Origin: Flavobacterium sharifuzzamanii
Lineage (GTDB): Bacteria; Bacteroidota; Bacteroidia; Flavobacteriales; Flavobacteriaceae
Assembly: GCF_003254585.1 (NCBI RefSeq)
Contig: NZ_QJGZ01000033.1
Span: forward strand, 1-64,000
DNA: 64,000 nt
Reading direction: 5' to 3'
Below the pieces are notes generated by a model that saw nothing but the letters and a program-made list of their open reading frames with translations, did no database searches and had not been told where the DNA came from. The stretch's first letter is position 1. Every line of letters starts with the position of its first letter. Shown in pieces: positions 18,011 through 27,765 of this stretch. The position numbers and the translations under genes were made by a program.

Positions 18011-19003
18011 TTAAGGCTTTGAAGGATATAAATCTTTAAGAGGAATGACAATGCCGTTTTTAGATATTTCACATTTTGCGTAATCATTTTTATATACTTT
18101 AAATGTAAAGTGAATATCGCCAGACGAATTCGTTTCATTTAATTTTCTGAAAGCATTTAAAACTTCAATTGGAGACAACTCATATTGAATGTTATATTCT
18201 TTTTTATTTTTCCAATAGATATAAAAGATTTTAGGAATACTTCGAATCGCAACGGTATTGGCATCTTCTGAGATTTCTATTCTATCCTCTTTAAATGAAT
18301 ATGCATAAACACTTTTCAATACATCTTGTTCTTCTAATTCTACTTTTGCAGACCATTTGTATTGGTTTTGAAGCAAATCAGAATAATCAGTGATGTTTTC
18401 AATACTTTTGTAACGATTGTATTTTTGACCTAAAGATTCTTCATAAACCAGCATATCCAAATTTCCTTCGGTTTCTTTAGCAATAAATGTTTCTACAAGC
18501 AGAGACTCTGTATTTGCTTTTTCATTTGGGATTATCTTTAAAAGAATTTTGCCTTGAGAATGTACTTCTAAAATTAAAATAGGAACGACATCTTTTTCTT
18601 TAACCAAACCTTTCATTTTCTCATAAGAAAGTGGAGTTTTAAGCTGATAAAATTTGCGTTCGTCTATAGAGAAATACTTTAGGTTGAGAGAATCGGGCAA
18701 AAGTTCTTCCTGCCAGATTTTGAAGAAAACAGAATTGTCACTTCTCGCACTGGTTACGCGTTTTGATTCAGAATCGATATCACTTTTAGAATGGTTGAAA
18801 TTATTATAAAAAGTGGCATCTATGATTTGAATGGTATTTGAATTTTTTACTGTTGGATTTTCTGAAACACTTTGAATTTCAGCATTCCAAAACATTTTGT
18901 CTTGCTCTTTGTTTTTAAATCTTGTTGCAAAATAAAGGATAATTAAAGCAACCAGAACTATAGCTAAGAAGATGTTGATATAATCGAGTTTTGTGTTTTT
19001 CAT
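18011..19003 (-). CDS. Membrane-anchored protein of unknown function
   Basis: This 330-aa protein has one N-terminal transmembrane helix (about residues 9-26) followed by a large, probably extracytoplasmic domain rich in Lys/Glu and beta-strands. No family is recognised. It is the last gene of a minus-strand run of four small envelope genes (20415 to 18011) with spacings of about 10-40 bases, so they are probably one operon. Confidence 0.65.
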   Translation of the reverse strand: MKNTKLDYINIFLAIVLVALIILYFATRFKNKEQDKMFWNAEIQSVSENPTVKNSNTIQIIDATFYNNFNHSKSDIDSESKRVTSARSDNSVFFKIWQEELLPDSLNLKYFSIDERKFYQLKTPLSYEKMKGLVKEKDVVPILILEVHSQGKILLKIIPNEKANTESLLVETFIAKETEGNLDMLVYEESLGQKYNRYKSIENITDYSDLLQNQYKWSAKVELEEQDVLKSVYAYSFKEDRIEISEDANTVAIRSIPKIFYIYWKNKKEYNIQYELSPIEVLNAFRKLNETNSSGDIHFTFKVYKNDYAKCEISKNGIVIPLKDLYPSKP

Positions 19004-19013
19004 GGTCGCTCAA

Positions 19014-19307
19014 TTAATGTTGATATGCTTTTGCTAAAGCACCAAAATAAGAGAATACTGCAAATGCCATAATTGAAGCAATTACCAGAAATATAGAAAA
19101 GTATTTGAATTCTTTTTTATACGGAATATCATTGAAAAATATCAAAATCAAAACTGAAATTACTGGAACTGTAAAGCAGAATAATGGCATAAGTGAACCT
19201 CTATAGGCAGAAGAAGCTGAGATCAAATTTATGTAATCCATATAATTATACAGAGCTATTTCTATACAAAACAATAAGATAATGGTAATAAAAGGATTGT
19301 TTCTCAT
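19014..19307 (-). CDS. Small membrane protein, three transmembrane helices
   Basis: The 97-aa product has hydrophobic segments at about residues 6-23, 40-58 and 70-92 and only short loops. No family is recognised. It sits 10 bases before the following gene in the same operon, which supports its being a real gene. Confidence 0.6.
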   Translation of the reverse strand: MRNNPFITIILLFCIEIALYNYMDYINLISASSAYRGSLMPLFCFTVPVISVLILIFFNDIPYKKEFKYFSIFLVIASIMAFAVFSYFGALAKAYQH

Positions 19308-19344
19308 GTATAAATGATATTTGGATTTTTAAATATAATAAATG

Positions 19345-20007
19345 TTACTTTTCATTCTGATTAATTTCCGAATAGATTTTGCCTTTCCAAAACAGTGGTT
19401 TATTTGGGTTTTCAGGATGTTCAAAAACAAAGTCGAATTTTGCTTTTAGAATTCCATTGTTCCATAAAATCTTGTCAATTTTAATGTAACCTTTTTTACA
19501 AACATAAATCTGTTTTTTTGCAGAACCCGAAATGCTGTTTAACTCGATTTCAGGTACACATTTATTTTTTATAATTTTCAGTATTAAACTGCTATGAGTT
19601 GCTGCATTTTTATTTGTAGAACAATAAATAGTATCACTGCTGATTTTTTTAACGGTAATAAAATTTGTTCCCGACCATTCATAACTGTTGGTTTTAGATT
19701 TAATCGAATGAAATAGGTGAGTGGTATCTACCAGCTGATAAAACCTTGCTAAAGAATCTTTAAAGATTTTGCCATTTTCATCTTTCATTCTGTCTGTCTC
19801 TTGCGGGCAAAATCCATCGCAGCTTAATTGTCCAAAATCATTTCGATAAACTCCTTCAGGATAATCCCAGTCTTTTGCGAATGAAAAATCGCCAGATACA
19901 TTTTTCTGCCAATTAATTTTAATTTCTAAATTTTCATTCTTTTCAATGATTGAACTGCCAGAGAAACAGAAGATTATTAAGAAAGCGTATATAAATAACT
20001 TTATCAT
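19345..20007 (-). CDS. Exported protein of unknown function
   Basis: The 220-aa protein has an N-terminal hydrophobic stretch (residues 3-17). A Cys14 in FCFSGSS is not a clean lipobox. The mature part contains a CDGFCP motif around residue 63 that could bind metal or form a disulfide, and beta-strand-rich C-terminal segments. No domain is recognised. It lies 9 bases after the preceding gene. Confidence 0.6.
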   Translation of the reverse strand: MIKLFIYAFLIIFCFSGSSIIEKNENLEIKINWQKNVSGDFSFAKDWDYPEGVYRNDFGQLSCDGFCPQETDRMKDENGKIFKDSLARFYQLVDTTHLFHSIKSKTNSYEWSGTNFITVKKISSDTIYCSTNKNAATHSSLILKIIKNKCVPEIELNSISGSAKKQIYVCKKGYIKIDKILWNNGILKAKFDFVFEHPENPNKPLFWKGKIYSEINQNEK

Positions 20008-20016
20008 TTGAGTCTA

Positions 20017-20415
20017 TTATTCTGATTTTATAAATGTGAGATACTTTTCGTCGCATTGCGTAAAATGCACATATTCGTTCATTGAATTTCCGTAATTCTG
20101 AATTTGTATTTTATTGGTCTCATATATTCCTCCGATTTTTCCAAAAGCCAGATAAACAGTGTCATCTTCATTCTTTTTTCCAAGTTTACCTTTTGAGATA
20201 ATTTTATTCTTATCGAAAATTAGGAAAAAATATCCGTCGATTTTCTTTTCGATTTTAATTTTAAACCTCGAATTTTCGCAAGATGTTAAAACATAAACTC
20301 CAGTAATTTCTTGATCATTATTAAAATATAGAACTGAAGCTTCCTGTTTTTGTAAAGCATTGATAAAAAGAAAAAAGCTCGAAAGCGTACAAAGGATAAA
20401 GTTTTTGTAAATCAT
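20017..20415 (-). CDS. Small exported protein of unknown function
   Basis: The 132-aa product has a signal peptide (about residues 5-20) and a mature domain predicted to be mostly beta (ITGVYVLTSCENSRFKI; GYFFLIFDKNKII). It opens the four-gene minus-strand operon. The 268-base spacer between it and the divergent response regulator should hold both promoters, but no clear element was found. Confidence 0.6.
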   Translation of the reverse strand: MIYKNFILCTLSSFFLFINALQKQEASVLYFNNDQEITGVYVLTSCENSRFKIKIEKKIDGYFFLIFDKNKIISKGKLGKKNEDDTVYLAFGKIGGIYETNKIQIQNYGNSMNEYVHFTQCDEKYLTFIKSE

Positions 20416-20683
20416 GATTATTAGATAAAATAGTAAACTGATACTACAAATTTGAAAATAAAAGATATATAGATTTTAGCCAATATAAATTCGCTAAAAA
20501 ACTTAGGAGATTTGCAATACTCTTTTTTAAATATGAAAAAAAATATATCGAGAGTATAGCATTCAAGACATTGAAATAAAAAATTATATATTCGTACTAC
20601 AAATTTTGATCTTAGTAAAGAACCAATTTCGAACTGCTTTTATTCGGATTTAAAATTTAATTTGTAAAACTGTTATTTCCTAT

Positions 20684-21430
20684 ATGAACAAAATACGGAC
20701 ATTAATAATAGAAGACGAACCAGCGATTAGAAAAGAATTGCAATGGTTAGTCTCACAAGAAGATTCCTTAAAACTTGAAGCAATGGCAGGCTCAGTAAAG
20801 GAATCATTGGAAATTTTGAAAACTACAGAAATTGATTTGATATTGATGGATATTCAGCTTACAGATGGTACTGCTTTCGATATATTGAATCAAATAGAAA
20901 AGACTTCTTTTCAAATCATTTTTATTACCGCTTACAATCATTTTGCAATAAAAGCCATTAAATATGGTGCGTTGGATTATCTTTTAAAGCCAATTGACAA
21001 TGATGAATTTGTAGCTGCGATACAAAAAATTAAAAAAGTAAAACAGAGTGATTATCTGAACCAAATTAATCTTTTGAAAGAATATAGTTCAAGAACGATC
21101 GATATGAGTTCTAGAATCTGCATTACGTCTCTGGACTGTATGCAGATTGTTCGTCTCAACGACATTGTATATCTGTCTGGCGAAGGATCTTATACGCAAA
21201 TTCATTTGGAAAACAAGAAAGTAGTAACGGCTTCTAAACCTTTAAAATATTATGAAGATATTCTGCCTGAAGACTTTTTCATAAAAACCCATCAGTCTTA
21301 TATTGTCAACAAAGATTTTATTGATAAATACATGAAAACAGGGATTATAGTTATGAAGAACAACTCCGAAATTCCTGTAGCAACTCGTAGAAAAGAGTTT
21401 GTTATAAATCATTTAAATCCTTTGAGATAA
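20684..21430 (+). CDS. LytTR-family response regulator
   Basis: The 248-aa regulator has a receiver domain with EDE at 10-12, phospho-acceptor Asp56 in LILMDIQLTDG and YLLKPID carrying the conserved Lys. The LytTR DNA-binding domain starts near residue 140 (CMQIVRLNDIVYLSGEGSY; FIKTHQSYIVNKDFIDKYM). The stop codon overlaps the start of the kinase gene by one base (TAATG), so the pair is coupled. It is distinct from the LytTR protein at 4470, with a different kinase architecture. Confidence 0.92.
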   Translation: MNKIRTLIIEDEPAIRKELQWLVSQEDSLKLEAMAGSVKESLEILKTTEIDLILMDIQLTDGTAFDILNQIEKTSFQIIFITAYNHFAIKAIKYGALDYLLKPIDNDEFVAAIQKIKKVKQSDYLNQINLLKEYSSRTIDMSSRICITSLDCMQIVRLNDIVYLSGEGSYTQIHLENKKVVTASKPLKYYEDILPEDFFIKTHQSYIVNKDFIDKYMKTGIIVMKNNSEIPVATRRKEFVINHLNPLR

Positions 21431-23352
21431 TGAAGAAAACATTACTTTTTTTGCTGCTGACTGTCATTTCATGCCAGCATAAATCTGAAAAAGTTTCGAG
21501 TCATCCAGAAAAAATGCTGGAATCATTGCAGGTAATCAGCGATAGTTTAGATCAAAATCCGGAAGCAGATAAATTGGCTTTTTGGTCAAACAAACTCAAA
21601 GAAAAAGATTTCTCTAAAACAGGTTCTGCTTTAGCATTTATACATTACAATCTGGCTAAGAATCTAGTAAAAAAAGACATTGACAGTGCCAAACAGCATA
21701 TCAATTTTGCTTTAGGCATTGTAGAAAAAGAAAAAGAATTCAATGCATTGAAATTTACCATTTATAATGGAGCAGGTTTAATTTCAGAACTTGAAGGAAA
21801 ATTTTATCAGTCGGTTTATTATTTCAATAAATCTGCGGCAATCATTATGAATGATGATTCGCTAAAGTGCAAACCAATGGCAAAGGTCATCTGTTTGCTA
21901 AATGCGGCTCAGGACAATAATAAAATCAGCCAATATCAAAAATCTATTGAACAGAATCAGCTCGCTTTAAAAATTTTAAAAGGATTGCCTGAGGATAATT
22001 ATAAGTATAATTTCAGAGCTTATTCGCAACTGTTTACGGCTTGTGAAGAAAGCAATATTTATAAGCCAGATTCGCTTCTTTTTTACATCAAAAAACTCAA
22101 ACAGATTTCGGCAAAAACCAATGAACCGATGCAGGTTAGATTTACCAATGAGCATATGGCGCATTATTATTTGCTAAACAATCAGTACGATAAAGCGATA
22201 CATCATTATAATTTGGTAAAAGAATATGATGAAGAAGGTCTTTCAGCAGATCCTGAGAGCCCTGTCATGATTAAAAATCTGTATACGACTATTGCCAATT
22301 TGATTGATTTGTATGTTCAGACTAAACATTTTACTGAAGCGGAAGACTTAATTAAACAAGCTGACAAGATTGAAAACCAGCATTTGCAGCTGTTGTCTTA
22401 TTATGAAAAGTGTCTGAATAAGAAAGCCAAAATGCATTATCATTTTGCGAAAGGAAATAAAGAGAAAGCTCTGGAAGAAGCAGATGAGATATTGGCGCTT
22501 AAAGATAATATCCTTAGAAATTCGGGTATTCAGGCTACAGAAGAAATGGCTACGATTTATGAGCTCCAAGCCAAAGATCGATCTATTCATGGATTAAATA
22601 AAACTATTGATAATACTGAGAATCGTCTAGAACGAAATCAATTATTACTGCTCGTTGTTGGGTTATTGTCGCTGTTAGCAATCTCATGGATATTCTTGCT
22701 TTATTTTTTCCAAAGGCAGAAAAGACAAAAGCAGGAGAAAGAGAAAATTTTGCTGCAGCAGCAATTGCTGAGAACGCAAATGGAACCTCATTTTATTTTC
22801 AATACATTGTCTGCATTACAAAGTTTTATCAGATTTGATGAAAAAGAAAAATCAATTAAGTATTTAAGCCAGTTTAGCCGATTGTTGAGAAGCAGTTTAG
22901 AATTGAGCCGTAAAAATTATGTGCCTCTGGATCAGGAAATCGAAGCGATAGAAAATTATCTGAGTTTGCAGCAGATGCGTTTTGAATATGCGTTCGCCTA
23001 CAAAATAATAGTGCCTGATATGGATACCTCAGCTTTATTGATTCCTCCAATGCTGATTCAGCCATTTGTAGAAAATGCCATTATTCATGGTATTGGAAAT
23101 CTTTCTGATAAAGGATTGATAACTCTTGAAATCGATGCGCAAGAAAATCAAATAGTAGCGAAAATTACAGATAATGGAAAAGGCTATCAAGATAAAGCTA
23201 ATATAGATCCTAATCATCAGTCATTATCGGGTACTATAGCCCGAGAACGTTTGGAGATTTTGGCGAAAGAAAATAAGATTAAAACCAATATAGAAATTTC
23301 TTCAAACGAGCAAGGAACTACAGTTTTACTGACACTTCCTCTTAAAAACTAA
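21430..23352 (+). CDS. Lipoprotein-type TPR sensor histidine kinase (LytS-like)
   Basis: This 640-aa kinase begins with a lipoprotein-like signal (VISC, Cys15). An extracytoplasmic TPR-like region covers about residues 60-370, then a transmembrane helix (405-427), a coiled linker and a His_kinase domain with QMEPHFIFNTL (His454). The ATPase part contains PFVENAIIHG and DNGKGYQD. TPR-sensor kinases of this kind are common in Bacteroidota; the periplasmic TPRs probably bind a peptide or protein ligand. The combination of a lipobox with a later transmembrane helix suggests the N-terminus may be lipid-anchored or simply a signal anchor. Partner: the regulator immediately upstream. Confidence 0.9.
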   Translation: MKKTLLFLLLTVISCQHKSEKVSSHPEKMLESLQVISDSLDQNPEADKLAFWSNKLKEKDFSKTGSALAFIHYNLAKNLVKKDIDSAKQHINFALGIVEKEKEFNALKFTIYNGAGLISELEGKFYQSVYYFNKSAAIIMNDDSLKCKPMAKVICLLNAAQDNNKISQYQKSIEQNQLALKILKGLPEDNYKYNFRAYSQLFTACEESNIYKPDSLLFYIKKLKQISAKTNEPMQVRFTNEHMAHYYLLNNQYDKAIHHYNLVKEYDEEGLSADPESPVMIKNLYTTIANLIDLYVQTKHFTEAEDLIKQADKIENQHLQLLSYYEKCLNKKAKMHYHFAKGNKEKALEEADEILALKDNILRNSGIQATEEMATIYELQAKDRSIHGLNKTIDNTENRLERNQLLLLVVGLLSLLAISWIFLLYFFQRQKRQKQEKEKILLQQQLLRTQMEPHFIFNTLSALQSFIRFDEKEKSIKYLSQFSRLLRSSLELSRKNYVPLDQEIEAIENYLSLQQMRFEYAFAYKIIVPDMDTSALLIPPMLIQPFVENAIIHGIGNLSDKGLITLEIDAQENQIVAKITDNGKGYQDKANIDPNHQSLSGTIARERLEILAKENKIKTNIEISSNEQGTTVLLTLPLKN

Positions 23353-23481
23353 AAACCTCAGTACGGATTTATAAAAAATCTTTACGAATATTCAATTGTA
23401 GCATACGGATTTATATCGGTTCAAATCTGTATGCTTATATTTTTCAAATTTGTCTTGAAATGGAAATAAAAGAGTAATAAT

Positions 23482-24750
23482 TTGAAAGCTAAAAACAATC
23501 TAATCTGTGTCGTTCTATGTTTAATTTTCTTGACGGCATGTTCTAAAAAAATACTAACGGATAACCCCGAACCTGAGGCAACGCTTTATGAAATTAACCA
23601 TAAAGAAGATGTTAGTTTGGTTTTCTTCGATCATAATCAGGAAGATGGTTTAGAAAAGCATTTAAATATCTACCAGCGATTTGCTGAAGCTTTTGATACA
23701 ATTCAAGATGTACATGTATATCATATTGGTGAGGATTGCGTAATCGAGTTTAGGAATTATGGCTACTACTATTTTAATAACAATGATTACAAGCTCAAAT
23801 CAGGAATGATATTGTCTAATGGTGTCGATAAACCGATTCTTGTAACCAATGCCGATAAGTATATTGAAACCTACGAATCGTATTTTAAAGTTCCCTTTAA
23901 TGATAAAGTCTATTATGGCAAATTACGAAAAGCAGAAATTGCAGAAAGGCAAAAGGAATCGGAAAAAGAATTAAAATCAAAATTTAAAGTCGATCAAAAC
24001 TATGCTGATAATCTGACAAAGAATTCAAATGTTTCTTATTATCCAAAGACGAATGCTTTTTTGAGCTGTTCTACAGGAAAGGTAACGACGAAAGCTTATA
24101 AAGACAGTACGAAAACTGCAAAGAGTTTTATGCAGATAGAAACGCTCTACGACAAAAACGGATTGACCAAACAATACTCAACTATAATCAATGGCGTGTT
24201 GTATTCTGAAGATTTGTATTATAGAAATTCATATCATTTGATTGACAGTATAGTTCGAAGAAATGAAAAGGGAGAAAAGTCTAAAGATGTTTTTAAATAT
24301 GGCAAAAAACAATTCAGCATCATTTCGGTCGATCAGAAAAATGTAATGATTGCTAAAGTGTTTCATCTTAACGACAAATTTCAGTGTGCAAAGAGTGAAA
24401 CAGTAAATGGTAGCGGAGATGTGGTTGGTATCACTTTTTTTGAATATGATGAATTTGGAAGAATTGTAAAAGAGGTTAGTGCAACACAGAAACTGGTTTA
24501 TGAATATAAAAACGACCAAGAAGTTTTTTATTCTAAAATGAAAATTTACAGTATAAAAGATAACGTATTGCTTTCTGAGAACATAAGATATTCAGAAGGA
24601 AAGAAAGACACTTTTATATCAAAAGAAGGGAATAAGATTTTATCAAAAACAATATCATTAAATAATCCCAATGGTTGTATCAAAACAGTATACAATTATA
24701 ACTCTGATAATAAATTGAGTGAAGTATATGAGTATTCGTATGAGAATTAA
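23482..24750 (+). CDS. Lipoprotein of unknown function with YD-like repeats (TTG start)
   Basis: This 422-aa lipoprotein has its lipobox FLTAC at Cys20. The start must be TTG at 23482, because no in-frame ATG lies upstream before a stop and the next Met is far past the signal peptide. The C-terminal half has imperfect units such as FEYDEFGRIVKEVSA, YENDQE-like strands and YNYNSDNKLSEVYEYSY, resembling antiparallel strands of MORN/YD-type beta-sheets. The function is unknown. It follows the TPR kinase by 129 bases and may belong to its regulon. Confidence 0.7.
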   Translation: MKAKNNLICVVLCLIFLTACSKKILTDNPEPEATLYEINHKEDVSLVFFDHNQEDGLEKHLNIYQRFAEAFDTIQDVHVYHIGEDCVIEFRNYGYYYFNNNDYKLKSGMILSNGVDKPILVTNADKYIETYESYFKVPFNDKVYYGKLRKAEIAERQKESEKELKSKFKVDQNYADNLTKNSNVSYYPKTNAFLSCSTGKVTTKAYKDSTKTAKSFMQIETLYDKNGLTKQYSTIINGVLYSEDLYYRNSYHLIDSIVRRNEKGEKSKDVFKYGKKQFSIISVDQKNVMIAKVFHLNDKFQCAKSETVNGSGDVVGITFFEYDEFGRIVKEVSATQKLVYEYKNDQEVFYSKMKIYSIKDNVLLSENIRYSEGKKDTFISKEGNKILSKTISLNNPNGCIKTVYNYNSDNKLSEVYEYSYEN

Positions 24751-24804
24751 TTTCTTTTTTCTAATCAAATTTTTTAGCAAACCAATTACTAGCAGACAAA
24801 ATAT

Positions 24805-26217
24805 ATGAGACTTATTATTTTTATATTTCTTGCTTTTACTTCATTAACAGTTGTAGCGCAGGAAAAAATCCAAAAAGAAATCAATTATATCCGCAGTTTT
24901 CGTAAAGAAGCAGATAGAATTATTGTAGAACTAGGTGTCAAGCCGAGGCTATGTTTTATACCAACAAAAAATAATTCAAATTATGTCAAGTTTACGGCAT
25001 TAGTACAACCTTATCAAAAGAAAGAAAATTTATATGAGATCGGAATTGAAGAGGCAACAGGCAATATAAAATCACTCAGAATTTTGAGCAAAAATGAGAC
25101 GGCAGAATACCAATCTATAAAGCCGTATTTTCCCGCAGCTGTTGCGGCAGTTTCGGCAAGTCAATTGCCTGAAAAATATTATGATGAAGCACTTGAATTG
25201 TACAACAAAGAGCAATATCAAGAAGCGATGGAAATTGTAACCAAGTCAATAGAGATAAATACTCAAGATCCAGAATATCATCAGCTAAAAGCGCTTTGTT
25301 TAGCTCATTTGCAGCTATATAAAGATTCGACTGATGAAGCGGAGTATGCACTCGAAATGGATATGGCAAATCCTGAATTGTATGAATTGATTGCCAATAA
25401 TTATTACTTTTTAAGAGATAATGAAAATGCAATTAAAAATTTTGACAAGGCTATTCAATATGATATAAATATTATAGTTAGGATTTATCATAATTACATC
25501 AAATGTCTAATTGATATTCCAAGTTCACAGCGCGCGATAGAAGTTTACAAATTGTATAAATATCGTTTAGACAGTCCAAATAACTACGGGGAAGATTCTG
25601 GCAATTTTTCTGATGATTTAGAATTTTATGCCGGTCAGGCATATCAACAGATAGCAGATTGGGGGACTGCTGCTGAAATTTATGACCGGCTTATTGTCGT
25701 AAATCCAGATGTTTACGGATACAGAGCACAGAGAGGAAGGCTTTATCAGGAAAAAGGTGAATTCCCTGCAGCAATCAGAGATTTTGAAATAGCATTAAAA
25801 TTGGATGAAAACGAGAATATTTTATTGACTAATCTCGCCACAATCTATCAAGAACTTCATGATTATAAAAAGGCTGAAGCAGCTTATAACAAATATTTAG
25901 GTAAAAATCCAGACGATGCTGTGCAAATAAGCAATTATGGCTATTTGTTATTGGATGAAAAACGTTATAAGGAAGCGCAGGCAAAATTTGAAGCTTCTTT
26001 TAAAATTGATGATGCCAGTATCGATACACATATCGGAAGAATACTTGCAGTGTATCTGCTTGGCGATTCCAAAAAGAAGGATCTGTTTATTAAGGTTGCA
26101 AAATCTCAATTTCCGAATATTGAGATTAATGCTGCGACGTTAAATGCTCTTATAATAACAGGTAATTATTACTATTCAGAAAAGATTATTGGGATTTGGA
26201 AAGAAGCTGTTAACTAA
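24805..26217 (+). CDS. Secreted TPR-repeat protein
   Basis: The 470-aa protein has a signal peptide (residues 3-19, ending VVAQ). The rest is dominated by tetratricopeptide repeats from about residue 130 to the end, e.g. ALELYNKEQYQEAMEIV, AIKNFDKAIQYD, AAIRDFEIALKLDENE and AEAAYNKYLGKNPDDA. TPRs mediate protein-protein contacts; the periplasmic partner is unknown. It starts 54 bases after the preceding lipoprotein. Its vicinity to a kinase with periplasmic TPRs is suggestive only. Confidence 0.82.
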   Translation: MRLIIFIFLAFTSLTVVAQEKIQKEINYIRSFRKEADRIIVELGVKPRLCFIPTKNNSNYVKFTALVQPYQKKENLYEIGIEEATGNIKSLRILSKNETAEYQSIKPYFPAAVAAVSASQLPEKYYDEALELYNKEQYQEAMEIVTKSIEINTQDPEYHQLKALCLAHLQLYKDSTDEAEYALEMDMANPELYELIANNYYFLRDNENAIKNFDKAIQYDINIIVRIYHNYIKCLIDIPSSQRAIEVYKLYKYRLDSPNNYGEDSGNFSDDLEFYAGQAYQQIADWGTAAEIYDRLIVVNPDVYGYRAQRGRLYQEKGEFPAAIRDFEIALKLDENENILLTNLATIYQELHDYKKAEAAYNKYLGKNPDDAVQISNYGYLLLDEKRYKEAQAKFEASFKIDDASIDTHIGRILAVYLLGDSKKKDLFIKVAKSQFPNIEINAATLNALIITGNYYYSEKIIGIWKEAVN

Positions 26218-26286
26218 AGTTTTTTAAATACTCAAATCAAAATTTAAACAGTACGTTTTATTTACAGAAATAGCTAAAAAAATATT

Positions 26287-27156
26287 ATGCGCGTTATACT
26301 CATTATTTTTATGTTTTTATCATCTACCGTAAGATGTATTTCACAGGATTTGCAGGTTTATTCTCCTTCAAAGAAAGATAAGCTTTCAACAGAAGCGTAC
26401 GAAGTTTTCAGAACCAATAAGTTTTTAGATTTTAAAGATAAAGACAGTTTGATTGAAAACATTGATGGTTTTGTTAATAAGAGAACCAATTTGAATACAT
26501 TTTTTCAGCATAAAAAAGATTGGGAAAAAATTCAGAAAGAAGACACTACATCTTTTGCAAAAAGAGAAAACGCAAAATATGCGTATAACGCTAATTCGAT
26601 GATTGAAACTTATTTAGAATTTGGCAGTTACAATGTTCGAAAAGAAATAAAAACAGTTTACAATCCCAAAAGTTTTGTACTACTCTATGAGAAGAAATAT
26701 TTTGTCGGGAAAAATTACAATCGAACTGAAAGTATTGTTAATGAATATGATAATCAAAATAGGGTAATTAAGATTACAAAGCGAACCGAATACAGTAAAA
26801 AGGAGAATAATGAGGAATCTGTAATTAGGGCTAGATATGAAAATGAAACCGTAACCATTACGAGTAAAAACGGATCTGTTGTATGTGAACTTGTTGGAAG
26901 TAAGACTTTTTCAAAATCTCCAGTTAAACTTAAATCTGCGTTAGCATTGCCTTTTGATTATTATAAATATATGGAAGAATGCTATCTGGAAGAAAGCAAG
27001 AAGTGTTTTGAAAAATACCCGCGGGTTGAAGGAAAGGAATTAAAATCTATATCAAATCTGATTTATAAAAAAATAAATAAAAATACTCCAAATGCTATAT
27101 ATCGCATAGATAATGGAGGATTTGCCATTCGAAACCTATATTTTAAACATTCGTGA
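26287..27156 (+). CDS. Secreted protein of unknown function, 5' part of a probable frameshifted gene
   Basis: This 289-aa reading frame has a signal peptide (residues 3-19) and a hydrophilic, Lys-rich mature part without a recognised domain. It stops at 27156, inside another open frame (27113-27745) that continues with the same composition but no signal peptide. An in-frame TAG sits just before the downstream ATG. The simplest reading is one secreted protein of about 485 residues disrupted by a one-base indel between about 27107 and 27156, either a sequencing error or a real mutation. Confidence 0.6.
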   Translation: MRVILIIFMFLSSTVRCISQDLQVYSPSKKDKLSTEAYEVFRTNKFLDFKDKDSLIENIDGFVNKRTNLNTFFQHKKDWEKIQKEDTTSFAKRENAKYAYNANSMIETYLEFGSYNVRKEIKTVYNPKSFVLLYEKKYFVGKNYNRTESIVNEYDNQNRVIKITKRTEYSKKENNEESVIRARYENETVTITSKNGSVVCELVGSKTFSKSPVKLKSALALPFDYYKYMEECYLEESKKCFEKYPRVEGKELKSISNLIYKKINKNTPNAIYRIDNGGFAIRNLYFKHS

Positions 27157-27745
27157 TGAAAAAGAGGAATATTTTTTAGATCATTTAATTATAAATGTCA
27201 AAGATCAAGAACTAATTTCGAAGCAGCTTATTGCGATTGAAGCAGATGAAGAAATCCCAGAAAATGTCAATTATACTGCTAAATCATTTGTGGTAAATAA
27301 AGATTTAACAATCAGTATTTTTGAAATGCGATTTTCAAAGATTTATAAAAAGCTGAACGAAGGATATAAAATTACATCTGACGGAAAAATAATAAGTTCT
27401 AAAAGCAAATCTGAAAATAGGGCAGAAGCTAATTCTTGGTCAGGAAAATACACTTTTAAAAGAACGAACAAAGATGAGCTTGTAACCAGTTTTTTGATAG
27501 ACATAAAAAATCTAGACGACATTGCTATTGTTTACATTGGTGATGGAGAAAAGGCAGAATCGTATAAAAATCTTAAAGCAGAGAACATAGTAGAGGATAA
27601 AATTAAAATAGTATTCAACAAGAAATATGACGAATTAGGAATTATATACATTCAAAAGAATGATGATAAATATATAATTTCAGGAGAGCCAATCTCGAAC
27701 ATTAATCCTGGGAATGATGAATATCCGCTTAAGAAAGTGAATTAA
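27113..27745 (+). CDS. Protein of unknown function, probable 3' part of the frameshifted gene
   Basis: This frame encodes up to 210 aa with beta-strand-rich sequence (FLDHLIINVKD; YTAKSFVVNKDLTISIFEMRF; KIKIVFNKKYDELGIIYIQ) and no signal peptide. It overlaps the end of the preceding frame by 44 bases in another phase. The nominal ATG lacks a recognisable ribosome-binding context, which favours a frameshift over an independent gene. An independently translated, coupled gene remains possible. Confidence 0.5.
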   Translation: MEDLPFETYILNIRDEKEEYFLDHLIINVKDQELISKQLIAIEADEEIPENVNYTAKSFVVNKDLTISIFEMRFSKIYKKLNEGYKITSDGKIISSKSKSENRAEANSWSGKYTFKRTNKDELVTSFLIDIKNLDDIAIVYIGDGEKAESYKNLKAENIVEDKIKIVFNKKYDELGIIYIQKNDDKYIISGEPISNINPGNDEYPLKKVN

Positions 27746-27765
27746 GAAACTTATCTAAATTGGTA

